Shown: positions 8,207 to 16,838 of the stretch, piece by piece | How the letters are laid out: every line of letters starts with the position of its first letter | Numbering within the stretch: position 1 is the stretch's first letter | Source of the DNA: Blautia sp. SC05B48 | GTDB taxonomy: Bacteria; Bacillota; Clostridia; Lachnospirales; Lachnospiraceae | Length of the DNA: 64,000 bases | Assembly (NCBI RefSeq): GCF_005848555.1 | Contig: NZ_CP040518.1 | Span: 1,611,001 to 1,675,000 of the forward strand | Reading direction: 5' to 3' | The notes under the pieces: generated by a model | Databases searched by the model: none | What the model was told of the DNA's origin: nothing | The model's input: only the letters and a program-made list of their open reading frames with translations | Program-made: the position numbers and the translations under genes

Positions 8207-9139
8207 ATGAATAAGATCCCAAACCGTAAAGCAATTTGTGACGTACTTTTAAAAGAAGCGGAAACAGATAAAGATATCGTTGTTCTCTGCAGTGACTCCA
8301 GAGGATCTGCATCTTTAGCACCTTTTGCAGAGGCGTATCCGGAGCAGTTCGTTGAGATGGGAATCGCTGAGCAGGACCTTGTCAGCGTGTCCGCCGGTCT
8401 TGCACACTGCGGCAAAAAAGCTTTTGCAGCTTCTCCTGCATGCTTCCTTTCCACAAGAAGCTATGAGCAGTGCAAGATCGATGTTGCATACTCCAACACA
8501 AATGTAAAACTGATCGGAATCAGTGGTGGAATCAGCTATGGTGCCCTTGGAATGAGCCATCATTCCGCACAGGATATCGCAGCTATGTCCGCAATCCCGA
8601 ACATGAGAGTTTACCTTCCAAGTGACCGTTTCCAGACTGCAAAGCTGATCGAGGCGCTTCTGAAGGATGAGAAACCGGCATATATCCGTGTAGGAAGAAA
8701 TCCGGTTGAGGATATCTATACAGAGGACAACTGCCCGTTCGAAATGGATAAGGCAACTGTTCTTGCAGAAGGAACAGACGCAGCGATCATCGCATGTGGC
8801 GAAATGGTACGCCCGGCTTACGAGGCTGCCAAACTTCTTGAGAAAGACGGCATCCACGCAACAGTTCTTGATATGTATTGTGTAAAACCTCTGGATAAAG
8901 AAGCAATCGTAAAAGCTGCATCCAATGCAAAGGTTGTTGTAACTGCTGAGGAGCATGCGCCGTTTGGCGGACTTGGTTCTATGGTAAGTCAGGTTGTTGG
9001 TGCTGAGTGCCCACGCAAAGTCCTGAATATCGCACTTCCGGATGCTCCGGTTGTAAGCGGAACCTCCCAGGAAGTATTTGACTACTACGGAATGAACGCA
9101 GAAGGAATCGCAAAAACTGTAAAAGACGCGCTGAAATAA
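8207..9139 (+). CDS. Transketolase C-terminal (pyrimidine-binding and C-terminal domain) subunit
   Basis: 310-aa partner of the preceding subunit. The catalytic Glu region is seen in FVEMGIAEQDLVSVSAGLAH (about residues 47-66); a Pyr domain and a transketolase C-terminal domain follow, including VVVTAEEHAPFGGLGS. Only two bases separate the stop of the N-terminal subunit from this ATG, which supports 1:1 synthesis. Substrate choice cannot be read from sequence alone. Confidence 0.88.
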   Translation: MNKIPNRKAICDVLLKEAETDKDIVVLCSDSRGSASLAPFAEAYPEQFVEMGIAEQDLVSVSAGLAHCGKKAFAASPACFLSTRSYEQCKIDVAYSNTNVKLIGISGGISYGALGMSHHSAQDIAAMSAIPNMRVYLPSDRFQTAKLIEALLKDEKPAYIRVGRNPVEDIYTEDNCPFEMDKATVLAEGTDAAIIACGEMVRPAYEAAKLLEKDGIHATVLDMYCVKPLDKEAIVKAASNAKVVVTAEEHAPFGGLGSMVSQVVGAECPRKVLNIALPDAPVVSGTSQEVFDYYGMNAEGIAKTVKDALK

Positions 9140-9149
9140 GGTGAAAATT

Positions 9150-10670
9150 ATGGAAAAAAAATATGTTCTTGCGGTTGATCAGAGTACCCAGGGAACAAAA
9201 GCGATCCTGTTCGATGTGAACGGTGATCTGGTCTGCAGAACAGACCTTCCTCACAGACAGCTGATCAACGAAAAAGGATGGGTTTCCCATGATCTTTCCG
9301 AGATCTACAGCAATACGATCCAGGTTGTAAAGAACCTTGTAGAGAAAGCCGGGATCCAGAAAGAAGAGATCGCGTGTCTTGGAATCAGTAATCAGAGAGA
9401 GACATCCGCAGCGTGGAGCCGCAGCACAGGCGAGCCTCTGGCACCTGCCATTGTATGGCAGTGCTCCAGAGCTTCCGAAATCTGTGAGCGTATTAAAACA
9501 AACGTGATGATCGATCCTGACCGTGAGCAGAAGAAAAACGGTGGTGTTGCAGAGATCATCCGCCAGAAGACAGGAATGCACCTTTCCCCGTATTTCCCGG
9601 CAGCGAAATTTGCATGGCTTCAGGAGAACGTAGAAGAGGTAAAACAGGCAAAAAGAGACAACGATCTCTGCCTGGGAACCATTGACACCTGGCTTCTGTT
9701 TAAACTGACAAAAGGCGAGGTTTATGCAACGGATTATTCCAATGCATCCAGAACCCAGCTTTTCAATATCCATAACCTGAAATGGGATAAAGAGATCTGC
9801 ACCTGGTTTGGCATTAATGCAGATATGCTTCCGGAAGTGTGCGATTCCAGCATGCAGTACGGAACAACTGATTTTGAGGGATATTTCCAGACTCCAATCC
9901 CGATCTGCGGTGTGATCGGAGATTCCCAGGGAGCACTGTTCGGACAGGGCTGTATCGAAAAGGGAATGGTCAAGGCTACATATGGGACAGGTTCCTCTGT
10001 TATGATGAACGCAGGAACAGAACCGATCATGTCAGATCTTGGTCTTGTAACTTCTCTTGCATGGGGGCTTAACGGCAAAGTTACCTATGTACTGGAAGGA
10101 AATATCAACTACACAGGCGCAGTTATCACATGGCTGAAAGACGACATGGGACTGATAACTTCTCCGGGAGAGACTCAGGAAATGTCAGAGCAGGCAAACA
10201 AAAACGATACTACATATCTGGTTCCTGCATTTTCCGGTCTGGGAGCACCTTACTGGAAATCCGATGCAAAAGCCATTATCTATGGAATGAGCAGGACAAC
10301 CGGAAAGAAAGAGGTTGTAAAAGCAGCCCTGGAATCTATTGCTTATCAGATCACAGATATCGTTGAGATGATGAAGGCAGAAGATGGAATGACTGTAAAA
10401 GAGCTCTGTGTAGACGGCGGTCCTACAAGAAACCAGTATCTGATGAAGTTCCAGAGTGATATCTTAGGAACAACAGTAAGCCTTCCGAGATGTGAGGAGT
10501 CTTCCGCATTCGGAGCAGGCCTGATGGCCGGATTAAGCTGCGGACTTTATAAGATGGAGAGCATTTTTGAGGTGAAGAACCGTAATCAGTTTATTCCATC
10601 TATGAACTCGCAGGAAAGAAACCAGAAATACAGCGGCTGGAAAAACGCAGTAGAAAAAGTTCTCGTATAA
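9150..10670 (+). CDS. FGGY-family carbohydrate kinase
   Basis: Sugar kinase of the FGGY family, 506 aa, ATP-dependent. N-terminal phosphate-1 motif VLAVDQSTQGTKAILFD, then GISNQRETSAAW (Q-R-E as in glycerol and xylulose kinases), and in the second half YGTGSSVMMN, LCVDGGPTRNQYLMKFQSDIL and SSAFGAGLMAG. I start at ATG 9150, which has AAGGTG 8 bases upstream, over an upstream GTG at 9141. Last gene of the isomerase-transketolase operon, so it most likely phosphorylates the ketose the isomerase makes, for example apulose. Glycerol or xylulose are possible substrates by family. Confidence 0.82.
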   Translation: MEKKYVLAVDQSTQGTKAILFDVNGDLVCRTDLPHRQLINEKGWVSHDLSEIYSNTIQVVKNLVEKAGIQKEEIACLGISNQRETSAAWSRSTGEPLAPAIVWQCSRASEICERIKTNVMIDPDREQKKNGGVAEIIRQKTGMHLSPYFPAAKFAWLQENVEEVKQAKRDNDLCLGTIDTWLLFKLTKGEVYATDYSNASRTQLFNIHNLKWDKEICTWFGINADMLPEVCDSSMQYGTTDFEGYFQTPIPICGVIGDSQGALFGQGCIEKGMVKATYGTGSSVMMNAGTEPIMSDLGLVTSLAWGLNGKVTYVLEGNINYTGAVITWLKDDMGLITSPGETQEMSEQANKNDTTYLVPAFSGLGAPYWKSDAKAIIYGMSRTTGKKEVVKAALESIAYQITDIVEMMKAEDGMTVKELCVDGGPTRNQYLMKFQSDILGTTVSLPRCEESSAFGAGLMAGLSCGLYKMESIFEVKNRNQFIPSMNSQERNQKYSGWKNAVEKVLV

Positions 10671-10854
10671 TTATAAAAAATTTCTCAGTATAAAAATGGG
10701 AGTTCAGGCAGCGGCATTTGCTTGACCCCATGTGTATGTCAGATTATAATAAAATAACAGGCATTTCCGGATACACTCCAGATGTATCGGAAATGACGGA
10801 AAGCCGGTCTTTGTCAGTATCATATGCAGAGGCCGGCAAAAGTTATATTCAGAG
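10671..10854 (+). promoter_or_regulatory. Promoter and two hairpins upstream of a decayed gene
   Basis: A near-consensus promoter, TTGACC (10722-10727), 17-base spacer, TATAAT (10745-10750), is followed by a hairpin CATTTCCGGATAC/GTATCGGAAATG (10762-10795, one bulge) and a second GCCGGTCTTTG/CAGAGGCCGGC hairpin (10803-10838). No T tract follows the first; the second is followed by four A's. Transcription would run through the pseudogene into the LOG gene. Confidence 0.6.
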
Positions 10855-10977
10855 ATAAATGATCATCCATTTGCAGTGGCAGTGCAGTGGCATCCGGAGA
10901 TGATGTATGATTCTTCGGAGCAGCTGAAGCTTCTTCGGGCATTTGTGGAGGCAGCAGGGAAGGAGACAGAAGCATGA
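10855..10977 (+). pseudogene. C-terminal remnant of a class I glutamine amidotransferase (peptidase C26, PuuD-like)
   Basis: In frame up to TGA 10975-10977 the sequence reads IND then HPFAVAVQWHPEMMYDSSEQ and a 20-residue helical tail. The QWHPE motif is the catalytic His-Glu of gamma-glutamyl hydrolase-type amidotransferases. The domain's Cys nucleophile region and all other parts are missing, and no start fits, so only the last ~40 codons survive. Its stop overlaps the ATG of the LOG gene, as in an intact operon. This suggests an internal deletion that kept the promoter and the tail of a former gene. Confidence 0.8.
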
Positions 10978-11531
10978 ATATTTGTATATATGGAGCATCC
11001 AGTGCAGAGCTGAAAAAGATTTATTATGAGAAAACAGAGGAACTGGGACGGCTGATGGGAAAACGTGGTCACGGTCTTGTTTTCGGCGGCGGAAAAGAAG
11101 GTCTGATGGGTGCGGCAGCCAGAGGCGTTGACAGAGAGAATGGTTATATTCTGGGTATTGCGCCGAGATTTTTTGACCAGCCGGGAGTTCTGTATGAGCA
11201 TTGTACAGAGTTTATTTTTACTGAGAACATGAGAGAAAGAAAGCATCTGCTGGAAAGCCGATCTGATGCAACTATTGTGGTACCTGGGGGAATTGGTACT
11301 TATGAGGAGTTTTTTGAGATCCTGACATTGAAGAGTCTGGGACGAATCGACAGGCCGATCGTGCTTTATAATATTCAGGGGTATTATGACAGTATGAGGG
11401 CACTTCTGGAGTATACGGCCGGTGAGAAATTCATGTCCAGAGATGTTGTGGGTAAGTGCCGGTTCATGAAAGACCCGGAGGAGATTCTGGATTATATTGA
11501 GAATTACCGGAATTATGGTGGAAAGTTATAA
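10974..11531 (+). CDS. LOG family protein (TIGR00730, cytokinin riboside phosphoribohydrolase-like)
   Basis: Rossmann-like nucleotide 5'-monophosphate phosphoribohydrolase family, 185 aa. Diagnostic motifs are GGGKEGLMGA near residues 35-44 and PGGIGTYEEFFEIL (about 102-115), which bind the phosphate and carry the catalytic Glu. Members hydrolyse nucleoside monophosphates to base and ribose phosphate; the bacterial role is usually unclear. AAGGAG lies 8 bases before ATG 10974. It overlaps the amidotransferase remnant, so it may once have been the second gene of a two-gene operon. Confidence 0.85.
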   Translation: MNICIYGASSAELKKIYYEKTEELGRLMGKRGHGLVFGGGKEGLMGAAARGVDRENGYILGIAPRFFDQPGVLYEHCTEFIFTENMRERKHLLESRSDATIVVPGGIGTYEEFFEILTLKSLGRIDRPIVLYNIQGYYDSMRALLEYTAGEKFMSRDVVGKCRFMKDPEEILDYIENYRNYGGKL

Positions 11532-11567
11532 AAAGGGTTGTAAGAACAGTGAAAACAAAGTCTGAAT

Positions 11568-11603
11568 TATAGGACAGATTGTAAAGAATACAATAGTCCT
11601 ATA
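11568..11603. promoter_or_regulatory. Large palindrome upstream of the beta-mannosidase gene
   Basis: TATAGGAC-ag-ATTGTA (11568-11583), loop AAGAA, then TACAAT-a-GTCCTATA (11589-11603): two nested inverted repeats with almost perfect symmetry, 48 bases before the start. It could be an operator for an unlinked sugar regulator or an mRNA hairpin; no T run follows, so it is not a terminator. Confidence 0.5.
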
Positions 11604-11650
11604 TATGGGACTGCATAAAAATAGGGTTTTTACAGGAGAAGGTATATTTT

Positions 11651-14128
11651 ATGAGGAAGATCATGTTAAATGGCCGGTGGGAACTGGCGGAAGCGGGGAA
11701 AGATACATTATGTGAGGTGCAGGTTCCGGGATCTGTGCTTTCCGGACTTTACGGGGCCGGAAAGATCGAAGATCCTTTTTACCGCACCAATGAAGATGCT
11801 ACGAGGGAACTGTTCTGGAAGGACTATGAATTTGGCAGAACGTTTGTGGTTGCGGAGGATGCTCTGAAAGAAGAGAAAGTGGTTCTGGTCTGTGAGGGAC
11901 TGGATACACTGACGGATATTTATATCAATGGAAAAAAAGCCGGGTCTACAGACAATATGCACCGTATCTGGAAACTGGATGTAAAAGAATTTCTTCATGC
12001 CGGGGAGAATCAGATCCGGATCGTATTCCGTTCCGTATTCAAATATATCGAAGATTATGAGTATGAAGAAAATAAAGAGATCCACTATGTTCCCTGCGGT
12101 GGAATGAAAGGAAACCAGCTGATCCGGAAGGCGCACTGTATGTTTGGATGGGACTGGGGCCCTCAGACCATTGATGCCGGAATTTTCCGGGATATTTATC
12201 TGGAAGCGTACAGTCATCCAAGGATTGAGGATGTGAAGATTACACAGGTGCATGGGGATGATGCTGTGGATGTGTGTACAACGGTGACTGTAAGCGGAGA
12301 TGATGTGGATAAGTGTCGGGTGAGAGTGAGTGTCCTGGAGGATGCGGAGAGTGTCTGTGGATGTGATCGTGCAGATTACAAGCCGGAAGCAGGAGGGAAA
12401 ATAACTCTGACATCCACGATCCATAACCCGAAACTCTGGTGGCCAAATGGTTACGGCGATCAGCCGCTATATAAAGTTCAGGTGGAGCTTCTGGACGAGG
12501 GCGGCGCAGTTCTGGAAACCATAACGAAACGCATCGGTCTCCGTACCCTTACCATCAGCCAGGAAAAAGATCTCTGGGGAAAAGAGTTCGCGTTCTGTGT
12601 CAATGGCGTGAAGATTTTTGCCATGGGCGGAAACTATATTCCGGAGGACTGTATCTATTCCAGGATCACGCCGGAGCTTCAGGAGTATCTTCTGGAATCC
12701 TGCAAACGTGCCAATTTTAACTGTGTCCGTGTGTGGGGCGGCGGTTATTATCCTTCGGATCATTTTTATGATCTCTGTGATGAGATGGGACTGATCGTAT
12801 GGCAGGATCTGATGTTTGCATGTAATGTTTATGATCTCACGGAAGGATTTGAAGAGAATATCACGAAGGAGATCACGGAGAATGTAAAACGCCTCCGTCA
12901 TTATGCATCCCTTGGACTGTGGTGCGGAAATAACGAGATGGAGTCGGCCTGGGATCACTGGCCGGAGGTGCAGAGTGAGTCGAAATATCTCCGTGCAGAC
13001 TACATAAAAATGTTTGAGCATGTGGTTCCGAAAGCTGTGAAAGCAGCAGACAGCGAGACCTTTTTCTGGCAGTCTTCCCCAAGCTCCGGAGGCTGTTTTG
13101 ATGACCCGGATGATGAGAACCGGGGCGACTGTCATTACTGGGATGTATGGCATGGTCAGAAGCCTTTTACCAATTATCAGAAGCATTATTTCCGTTTCTG
13201 TTCGGAGTTTGGCTTCCAGTCATTTCCGTGCCTGAAAACTGTGGAGAGTTTTACGGAAGAGAAAGACCGGAATATTTTTTCCAGGGTGATGGAGAACCAC
13301 CAGAAAAATCCTGCAGCCAACGGAAAGATCCTGTATTACCTTTCCGAGAATTTCCGTTATCCGGAGAATTTCCGCAAGCTTCTCTATGTGAGCCAGATCC
13401 TCCAGGGAATGGCCATGAAGTATGGAGTGGACCACTGGAGACGCCACAGAGGCCGCTGTATGGGTACTCTTTACTGGCAGATCAACGATAACTGGCCGGT
13501 GGCATCCTGGGCAAGCATCGACTATTTTGGCCGCTGGAAGGCGCTTCACTATATGGCGAAAAAATTCTATGCGCCACAGGCTGTGAGCATGTGCCGGGAT
13601 GAGGATACCATGCAGGTATATCTGGAAAATGAAAGTATGGAAGCGCAGCCATATCAGGTTGTTTTTTATGTGAAAAATATGGAATGCGAGATCCTTGAGA
13701 AGATTACCGGAAAGGGCACTGTGGGTGTGCAGGAGTCCGGGCAGATCCTGGCGGTGGATGTTTCCAGATGGGAAGACAGGAAGTATAAGATTTTCCTTGA
13801 GGCAGAAGTGACACTTGCTGATGGAAAAGTGCTCCGTGATGTGGAGACTCTTGTTCCATATAAATATCTGGAACTGGATAAACCGGAGATCGCCGCTGAG
13901 GTGGAGGAGCAGGAGGATGCGTTTGTGATCCATTTGAAGAACAGCTGCTTCAGCCCGTTTACAGCTATTGAATTTACTGATGCGGATGTAATTCTTGAGG
14001 ATAATTTTTTCCATATGACAGGTGGAGAGGAAATGTGTATCCGGCTTGAGAAAAAAGATATACGAAGTGATGTGTCTCTGGATGCGGCAGAGCTTACACA
14101 TCAGATGGAAATCCTGACGTTGGCGTAG
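11651..14128 (+). CDS. Glycoside hydrolase family 2, beta-mannosidase-like
   Basis: Intracellular GH2 enzyme, 825 aa, no signal peptide. Order: N-terminal sugar-binding beta-sandwich, Ig-like domain, TIM barrel, C-terminal beta domains. Acid/base Glu429 lies in LWCGNNEMESAW and nucleophile Glu519 in CSEFGFQSF. The N-terminal LNGRWEL and VPGSVLSGL, and the HCMFGWDWGPQ segment, are typical of beta-mannosidases instead of beta-galactosidases or glucuronidases. It would release mannose from manno-oligosaccharide non-reducing ends. Single-gene unit with its own upstream palindrome and a downstream hairpin terminator. No transporter or mannanase is adjacent. Confidence 0.88.
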   Translation: MRKIMLNGRWELAEAGKDTLCEVQVPGSVLSGLYGAGKIEDPFYRTNEDATRELFWKDYEFGRTFVVAEDALKEEKVVLVCEGLDTLTDIYINGKKAGSTDNMHRIWKLDVKEFLHAGENQIRIVFRSVFKYIEDYEYEENKEIHYVPCGGMKGNQLIRKAHCMFGWDWGPQTIDAGIFRDIYLEAYSHPRIEDVKITQVHGDDAVDVCTTVTVSGDDVDKCRVRVSVLEDAESVCGCDRADYKPEAGGKITLTSTIHNPKLWWPNGYGDQPLYKVQVELLDEGGAVLETITKRIGLRTLTISQEKDLWGKEFAFCVNGVKIFAMGGNYIPEDCIYSRITPELQEYLLESCKRANFNCVRVWGGGYYPSDHFYDLCDEMGLIVWQDLMFACNVYDLTEGFEENITKEITENVKRLRHYASLGLWCGNNEMESAWDHWPEVQSESKYLRADYIKMFEHVVPKAVKAADSETFFWQSSPSSGGCFDDPDDENRGDCHYWDVWHGQKPFTNYQKHYFRFCSEFGFQSFPCLKTVESFTEEKDRNIFSRVMENHQKNPAANGKILYYLSENFRYPENFRKLLYVSQILQGMAMKYGVDHWRRHRGRCMGTLYWQINDNWPVASWASIDYFGRWKALHYMAKKFYAPQAVSMCRDEDTMQVYLENESMEAQPYQVVFYVKNMECEILEKITGKGTVGVQESGQILAVDVSRWEDRKYKIFLEAEVTLADGKVLRDVETLVPYKYLELDKPEIAAEVEEQEDAFVIHLKNSCFSPFTAIEFTDADVILEDNFFHMTGGEEMCIRLEKKDIRSDVSLDAAELTHQMEILTLA

Positions 14129-14141
14129 GAGTTTTATAATG

Positions 14142-14190
14142 AAAAAGACGCGGCCTTTTATCGGATGATAAAGAGGTACGCGTCTTTTTT
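14142..14190 (+). terminator. Terminator after the GH2 gene
   Basis: AAAAAGACGCG (14142-14152) pairs with CGCGTCTTTTTT (14179-14190), with further inner pairing (CCTTTTATC/GATAAAG), ending in a T run. Sits 14 bases past the stop. Confidence 0.85.
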
Positions 14191-14239
14191 GTATGATATT
14201 AGGGGGGATTTTTATGGGTTTGTGCGTGTTTGCAGTTTC

Positions 14240-15649
14240 TTATTCGTAATTTTTATGTCTTTTGAAGAAATCTTTAGTTTCCTTTACGACCACACCGCTC
14301 AGGGCAAGAAGAGCGATCAGGTTCGGGAATGCCATCAGGGCATTGAAGATATCTGCGATGTTCCATACAGCTGCTACAGTCATATATGGTCCGATGAATA
14401 CGCAGATGATGTACAGCCAGCGGTATGTTGTAACTGCGGCTTTGTTTCTGTTGAAAAGGTATTCCAGACATCTTTCACCGTAGTAATCCCATCCGAGGAT
14501 TGTTGTGAATGCGAAGAATACCAGGCACAGCATCAGTGAGAAGGATGCTACAAACGGCGGGAAAGGAAGACCTTTCTGGAAAGCTGCTGTTGTGATAGCA
14601 ACACCCTCAAGACCTGTGTTCCATGTCTCTGTGATGACGATGGAAAGACCTGTCATGGTACAGATCACGATGGTATCGATGAATGTACCTGTCATGGATA
14701 CAAGACCCTGACGTACCGGCTCCTTTGTCTGAGCGGCTGCAGCTGCGATCGGGGCACTACCAAGACCGGATTCATTGGAGAAGATACCGCGGGCGATACC
14801 CTTCTGCATAGCCACGACCATGGTTCCCATTGCGCCACCTGCAAGTGCACTTCCTGTGAAAGCAGATTTTACGATAGTCACGATCGCTGCAGGTACTGCT
14901 GTGATGTTTGTGATCACGATGATCAGTGCCAGTGCAACATAGAGAACCGCCATAAACGGTACAACGATCTGGGATACCTTTGCGATTCTCTGAATTCCGC
15001 CGAGAACGACAAGTCCTACACATACGGTAAGAATCAGACATGCGACTACAGTTGCCCAGGAATATGTATTTCCGAAAAGTGCTACTGTATGTGCTTTATC
15101 CGGGTCAAAGAAATTGGTAACTGCAGATGCGATACCGTTTACCTGTGTGAAGGTTCCGATACCGAAAAGTCCTACACCTGCTCCGAAAAATGCAAAGATC
15201 TTGGCAAGCCATCTCCACTGTTTTCCCATACCGTTTTCGATGTAGTAGAATGGTCCGCCGAGAACGTGGCCTTCTTTGTCAATGGTACGATACTTGATCG
15301 CCAGAAGTCCTTCTGCATATTTGGTTGCCATTCCGAAGAATGCGGCTACGATCATCCAGAAAAGTGCTCCTGGTCCGCCGGCTGCGATAGCAGTTGCGAC
15401 ACCTACGATATTTCCGGTTCCGATGGTTGCTGAAAGTGCAGTACACAGAGCTCCGAAGCTTGTGACCTCACCATCGCCGCCTTCTTCATTTTTTACCATG
15501 AATTTCAGTGCCTTTCCGAGGTGCCTTACCTGTAAAAGACCTAACCGAGCGGTTAACAGAATTCCTGTGAACAGGATCAGAATGATCAGCGGAAGTCCCC
15601 AAACGACTCCGTCAAACCATGTGATAAAGTTGTTGATTTGTGTAAACAT
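14240..15649 (-). CDS. Sodium:alanine/glycine symporter (AGCS family)
   Basis: Na+-coupled amino-acid symporter, 469 aa, about ten membrane helices. Family hallmarks include ALCTALSATIGTGNIVGVATAI, GGPGALFWM, and NESGLGSAPIAAAAAQT. I set the start at ATG 15649 (MFTQINNF), with GGAGG nine bases upstream; a longer in-frame reading would run into the riboswitch, so it is not protein. The upstream leader is a glycine riboswitch, which points to glycine as a physiological substrate and to glycine-dependent control of uptake. Confidence 0.92.
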   Translation of the reverse strand: MFTQINNFITWFDGVVWGLPLIILILFTGILLTARLGLLQVRHLGKALKFMVKNEEGGDGEVTSFGALCTALSATIGTGNIVGVATAIAAGGPGALFWMIVAAFFGMATKYAEGLLAIKYRTIDKEGHVLGGPFYYIENGMGKQWRWLAKIFAFFGAGVGLFGIGTFTQVNGIASAVTNFFDPDKAHTVALFGNTYSWATVVACLILTVCVGLVVLGGIQRIAKVSQIVVPFMAVLYVALALIIVITNITAVPAAIVTIVKSAFTGSALAGGAMGTMVVAMQKGIARGIFSNESGLGSAPIAAAAAQTKEPVRQGLVSMTGTFIDTIVICTMTGLSIVITETWNTGLEGVAITTAAFQKGLPFPPFVASFSLMLCLVFFAFTTILGWDYYGERCLEYLFNRNKAAVTTYRWLYIICVFIGPYMTVAAVWNIADIFNALMAFPNLIALLALSGVVVKETKDFFKRHKNYE

Positions 15650-15659
15650 TACTCTTTCC

Positions 15660-15752
15660 TCCATCCTTTTGCCTGAGAGATTTACAGCATTTTGTGTGCT
15701 GCGTACACCTTCGGCGCTCTTCCCTTTTGATTTGAAGAGACTCTCCTGAGTT
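15660..15752 (-). ncRNA. Glycine riboswitch (single aptamer) in the symporter leader
   Basis: On the minus strand the conserved glycine aptamer core is clear: AGGAGAG near the 5' side, GCCGAAGG (plus-strand 15708-15715), and CTCTCAGGC followed by AAAAGGA (plus-strand 15662-15679), then the ribosome site of the symporter. Only one full aptamer is visible; an upstream tandem partner is not seen. The closeness of aptamer and GGAGG suggests control of translation initiation, although the 5' half of the leader may also fold. Confidence 0.9.
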
Positions 15753-15834
15753 TTTTTATTTTTGAATGCTGCCAGGACCTTTTTGTGTGCGGCGGTGGCG
15801 GTCATTCGTTTTGTGTAGAAAAACACTGTAACAC

Positions 15835-15863
15835 AGAGTATCACATGAATTGATGGATTTCAA
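15835..15863 (-). promoter_or_regulatory. Probable promoter for the glycine riboswitch-symporter unit
   Basis: Minus-strand TTGAAA (15863-15858), 17-base spacer, TACTCT (15840-15835), about 80 bases upstream of the aptamer. The -35 is good and the -10 is weak, so the call is tentative. Confidence 0.4.
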
Positions 15864-15986
15864 TGGGTTTTTTAAAAAAAATGCATTTATTAGAAAAATT
15901 AATCGACATATAATCGGGAGTTTGGGGATTTTTTATGCCTGCCTGATCTGCCAGTTGTTTTTTTGTTGTTTTTTGAGGTTTTGCGT

Positions 15987-16016
15987 TTTACAGGGAGTGG
16001 TTGGGTGTGATAGAAT
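15987..16016 (+). promoter_or_regulatory. Probable promoter for the YczE-like gene
   Basis: TTTACA (15987-15992), 18-base spacer, TAGAAT (16011-16016), followed by a small ACAGAG/CTCTGT hairpin (16029-16058) in the leader. About 105 bases before the ATG. Confidence 0.5.
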
Positions 16017-16121
16017 GAAAGAGCTGTTACAGAGTGATCGTTTGGGATCGTGCTCTGTGTAGTGAGGGCGGATAGTGTATTCGTCTGATATATTTTTCAG
16101 AGAGGATGAGGTAGACGGTTT

Positions 16122-16763
16122 ATGGGGGATTATTTAAGAAACATCAACTGGAAGCATGTTCTGATCATGTGTATCGGTAACATTCTGGCCGGTATGGGAA
16201 TCGCGATCTTTAAGCTGGCTGGTCTGGGAACAGATCCGTTCAGTGGGATGAATATGGCTGTTGCGGCTAAGCTTGGTATGGCTTATGGTAATTTTCAGCT
16301 GCTGGTGAATGTTGTATTGCTGGTTGTGCAGGTTGCGTTCGGACGGAAGTTTCTGGGAATCGGTACGGTTGTGAATGCGGTGTTCCTGGCTTATATCTGT
16401 ACGTTTTTTTATTATATTTTTACGGGTGTTATGGGGCTGGAACTGGTGGCTATGCCGGTGAGACTTGTGGCATTGTGCGTTGGCGTTGCGATTATCTGTC
16501 TGGGATTGTCGATGTATCAGATGCCGGATGAGGGTGTTGCGCCTTATGACAGTTTGTCATTGATCATGACGGACAAATGGCCGAAAATTCCTTATTTCTG
16601 GCACAGGATGTCCAATGATGTGGTTTGTGCGCTGATTTGTTATTTTGCCGGTGGTGTGATTGGAATTGGTACGCTGGTGACGGCTTTTGGGCTGGGACCG
16701 GTGATTCATTTCTTTAACCGGCATTTTACCGGGAAGCTGCTTGCCAGGGTTGATGGTGAGTGA
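16122..16763 (+). CDS. YczE/YyaS/YitT-type integral membrane protein
   Basis: 213-aa membrane protein with about five to six hydrophobic helices. The opening GNILAGMGIAIFKLAGLGTDPFSGMNM and the YQMPDEGVAPYDSLSLI segment are typical of the YczE-like group (B. subtilis YczE family), whose biochemical role is not established. It stands alone between its own promoter and a strong terminator, so context gives no substrate. Confidence 0.75.
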   Translation: MGDYLRNINWKHVLIMCIGNILAGMGIAIFKLAGLGTDPFSGMNMAVAAKLGMAYGNFQLLVNVVLLVVQVAFGRKFLGIGTVVNAVFLAYICTFFYYIFTGVMGLELVAMPVRLVALCVGVAIICLGLSMYQMPDEGVAPYDSLSLIMTDKWPKIPYFWHRMSNDVVCALICYFAGGVIGIGTLVTAFGLGPVIHFFNRHFTGKLLARVDGE

Positions 16764-16785
16764 GTTTGTAGTTGTATGGGTTGAG

Positions 16786-16826
16786 CTGAACTGGCTGCGG
16801 AATGTGGCTGGTTCAGTTTTTTTTTT
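16786..16826 (+). terminator. Terminator after the YczE-like gene
   Basis: CTGAACTGGC (16786-16795) pairs with GCTGGTTCAG (16807-16816; one G-U) and is followed by nine to ten T residues. Confidence 0.88.
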
Positions 16827-16838
16827 GTGAAAAGGGAC

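Noticed and set aside
15650-15844. N-terminal 65-codon extension of the AGCS symporter
   Set aside because: The extension coincides with the glycine riboswitch and its upstream leader, and a ribosome site lies before ATG 15649.
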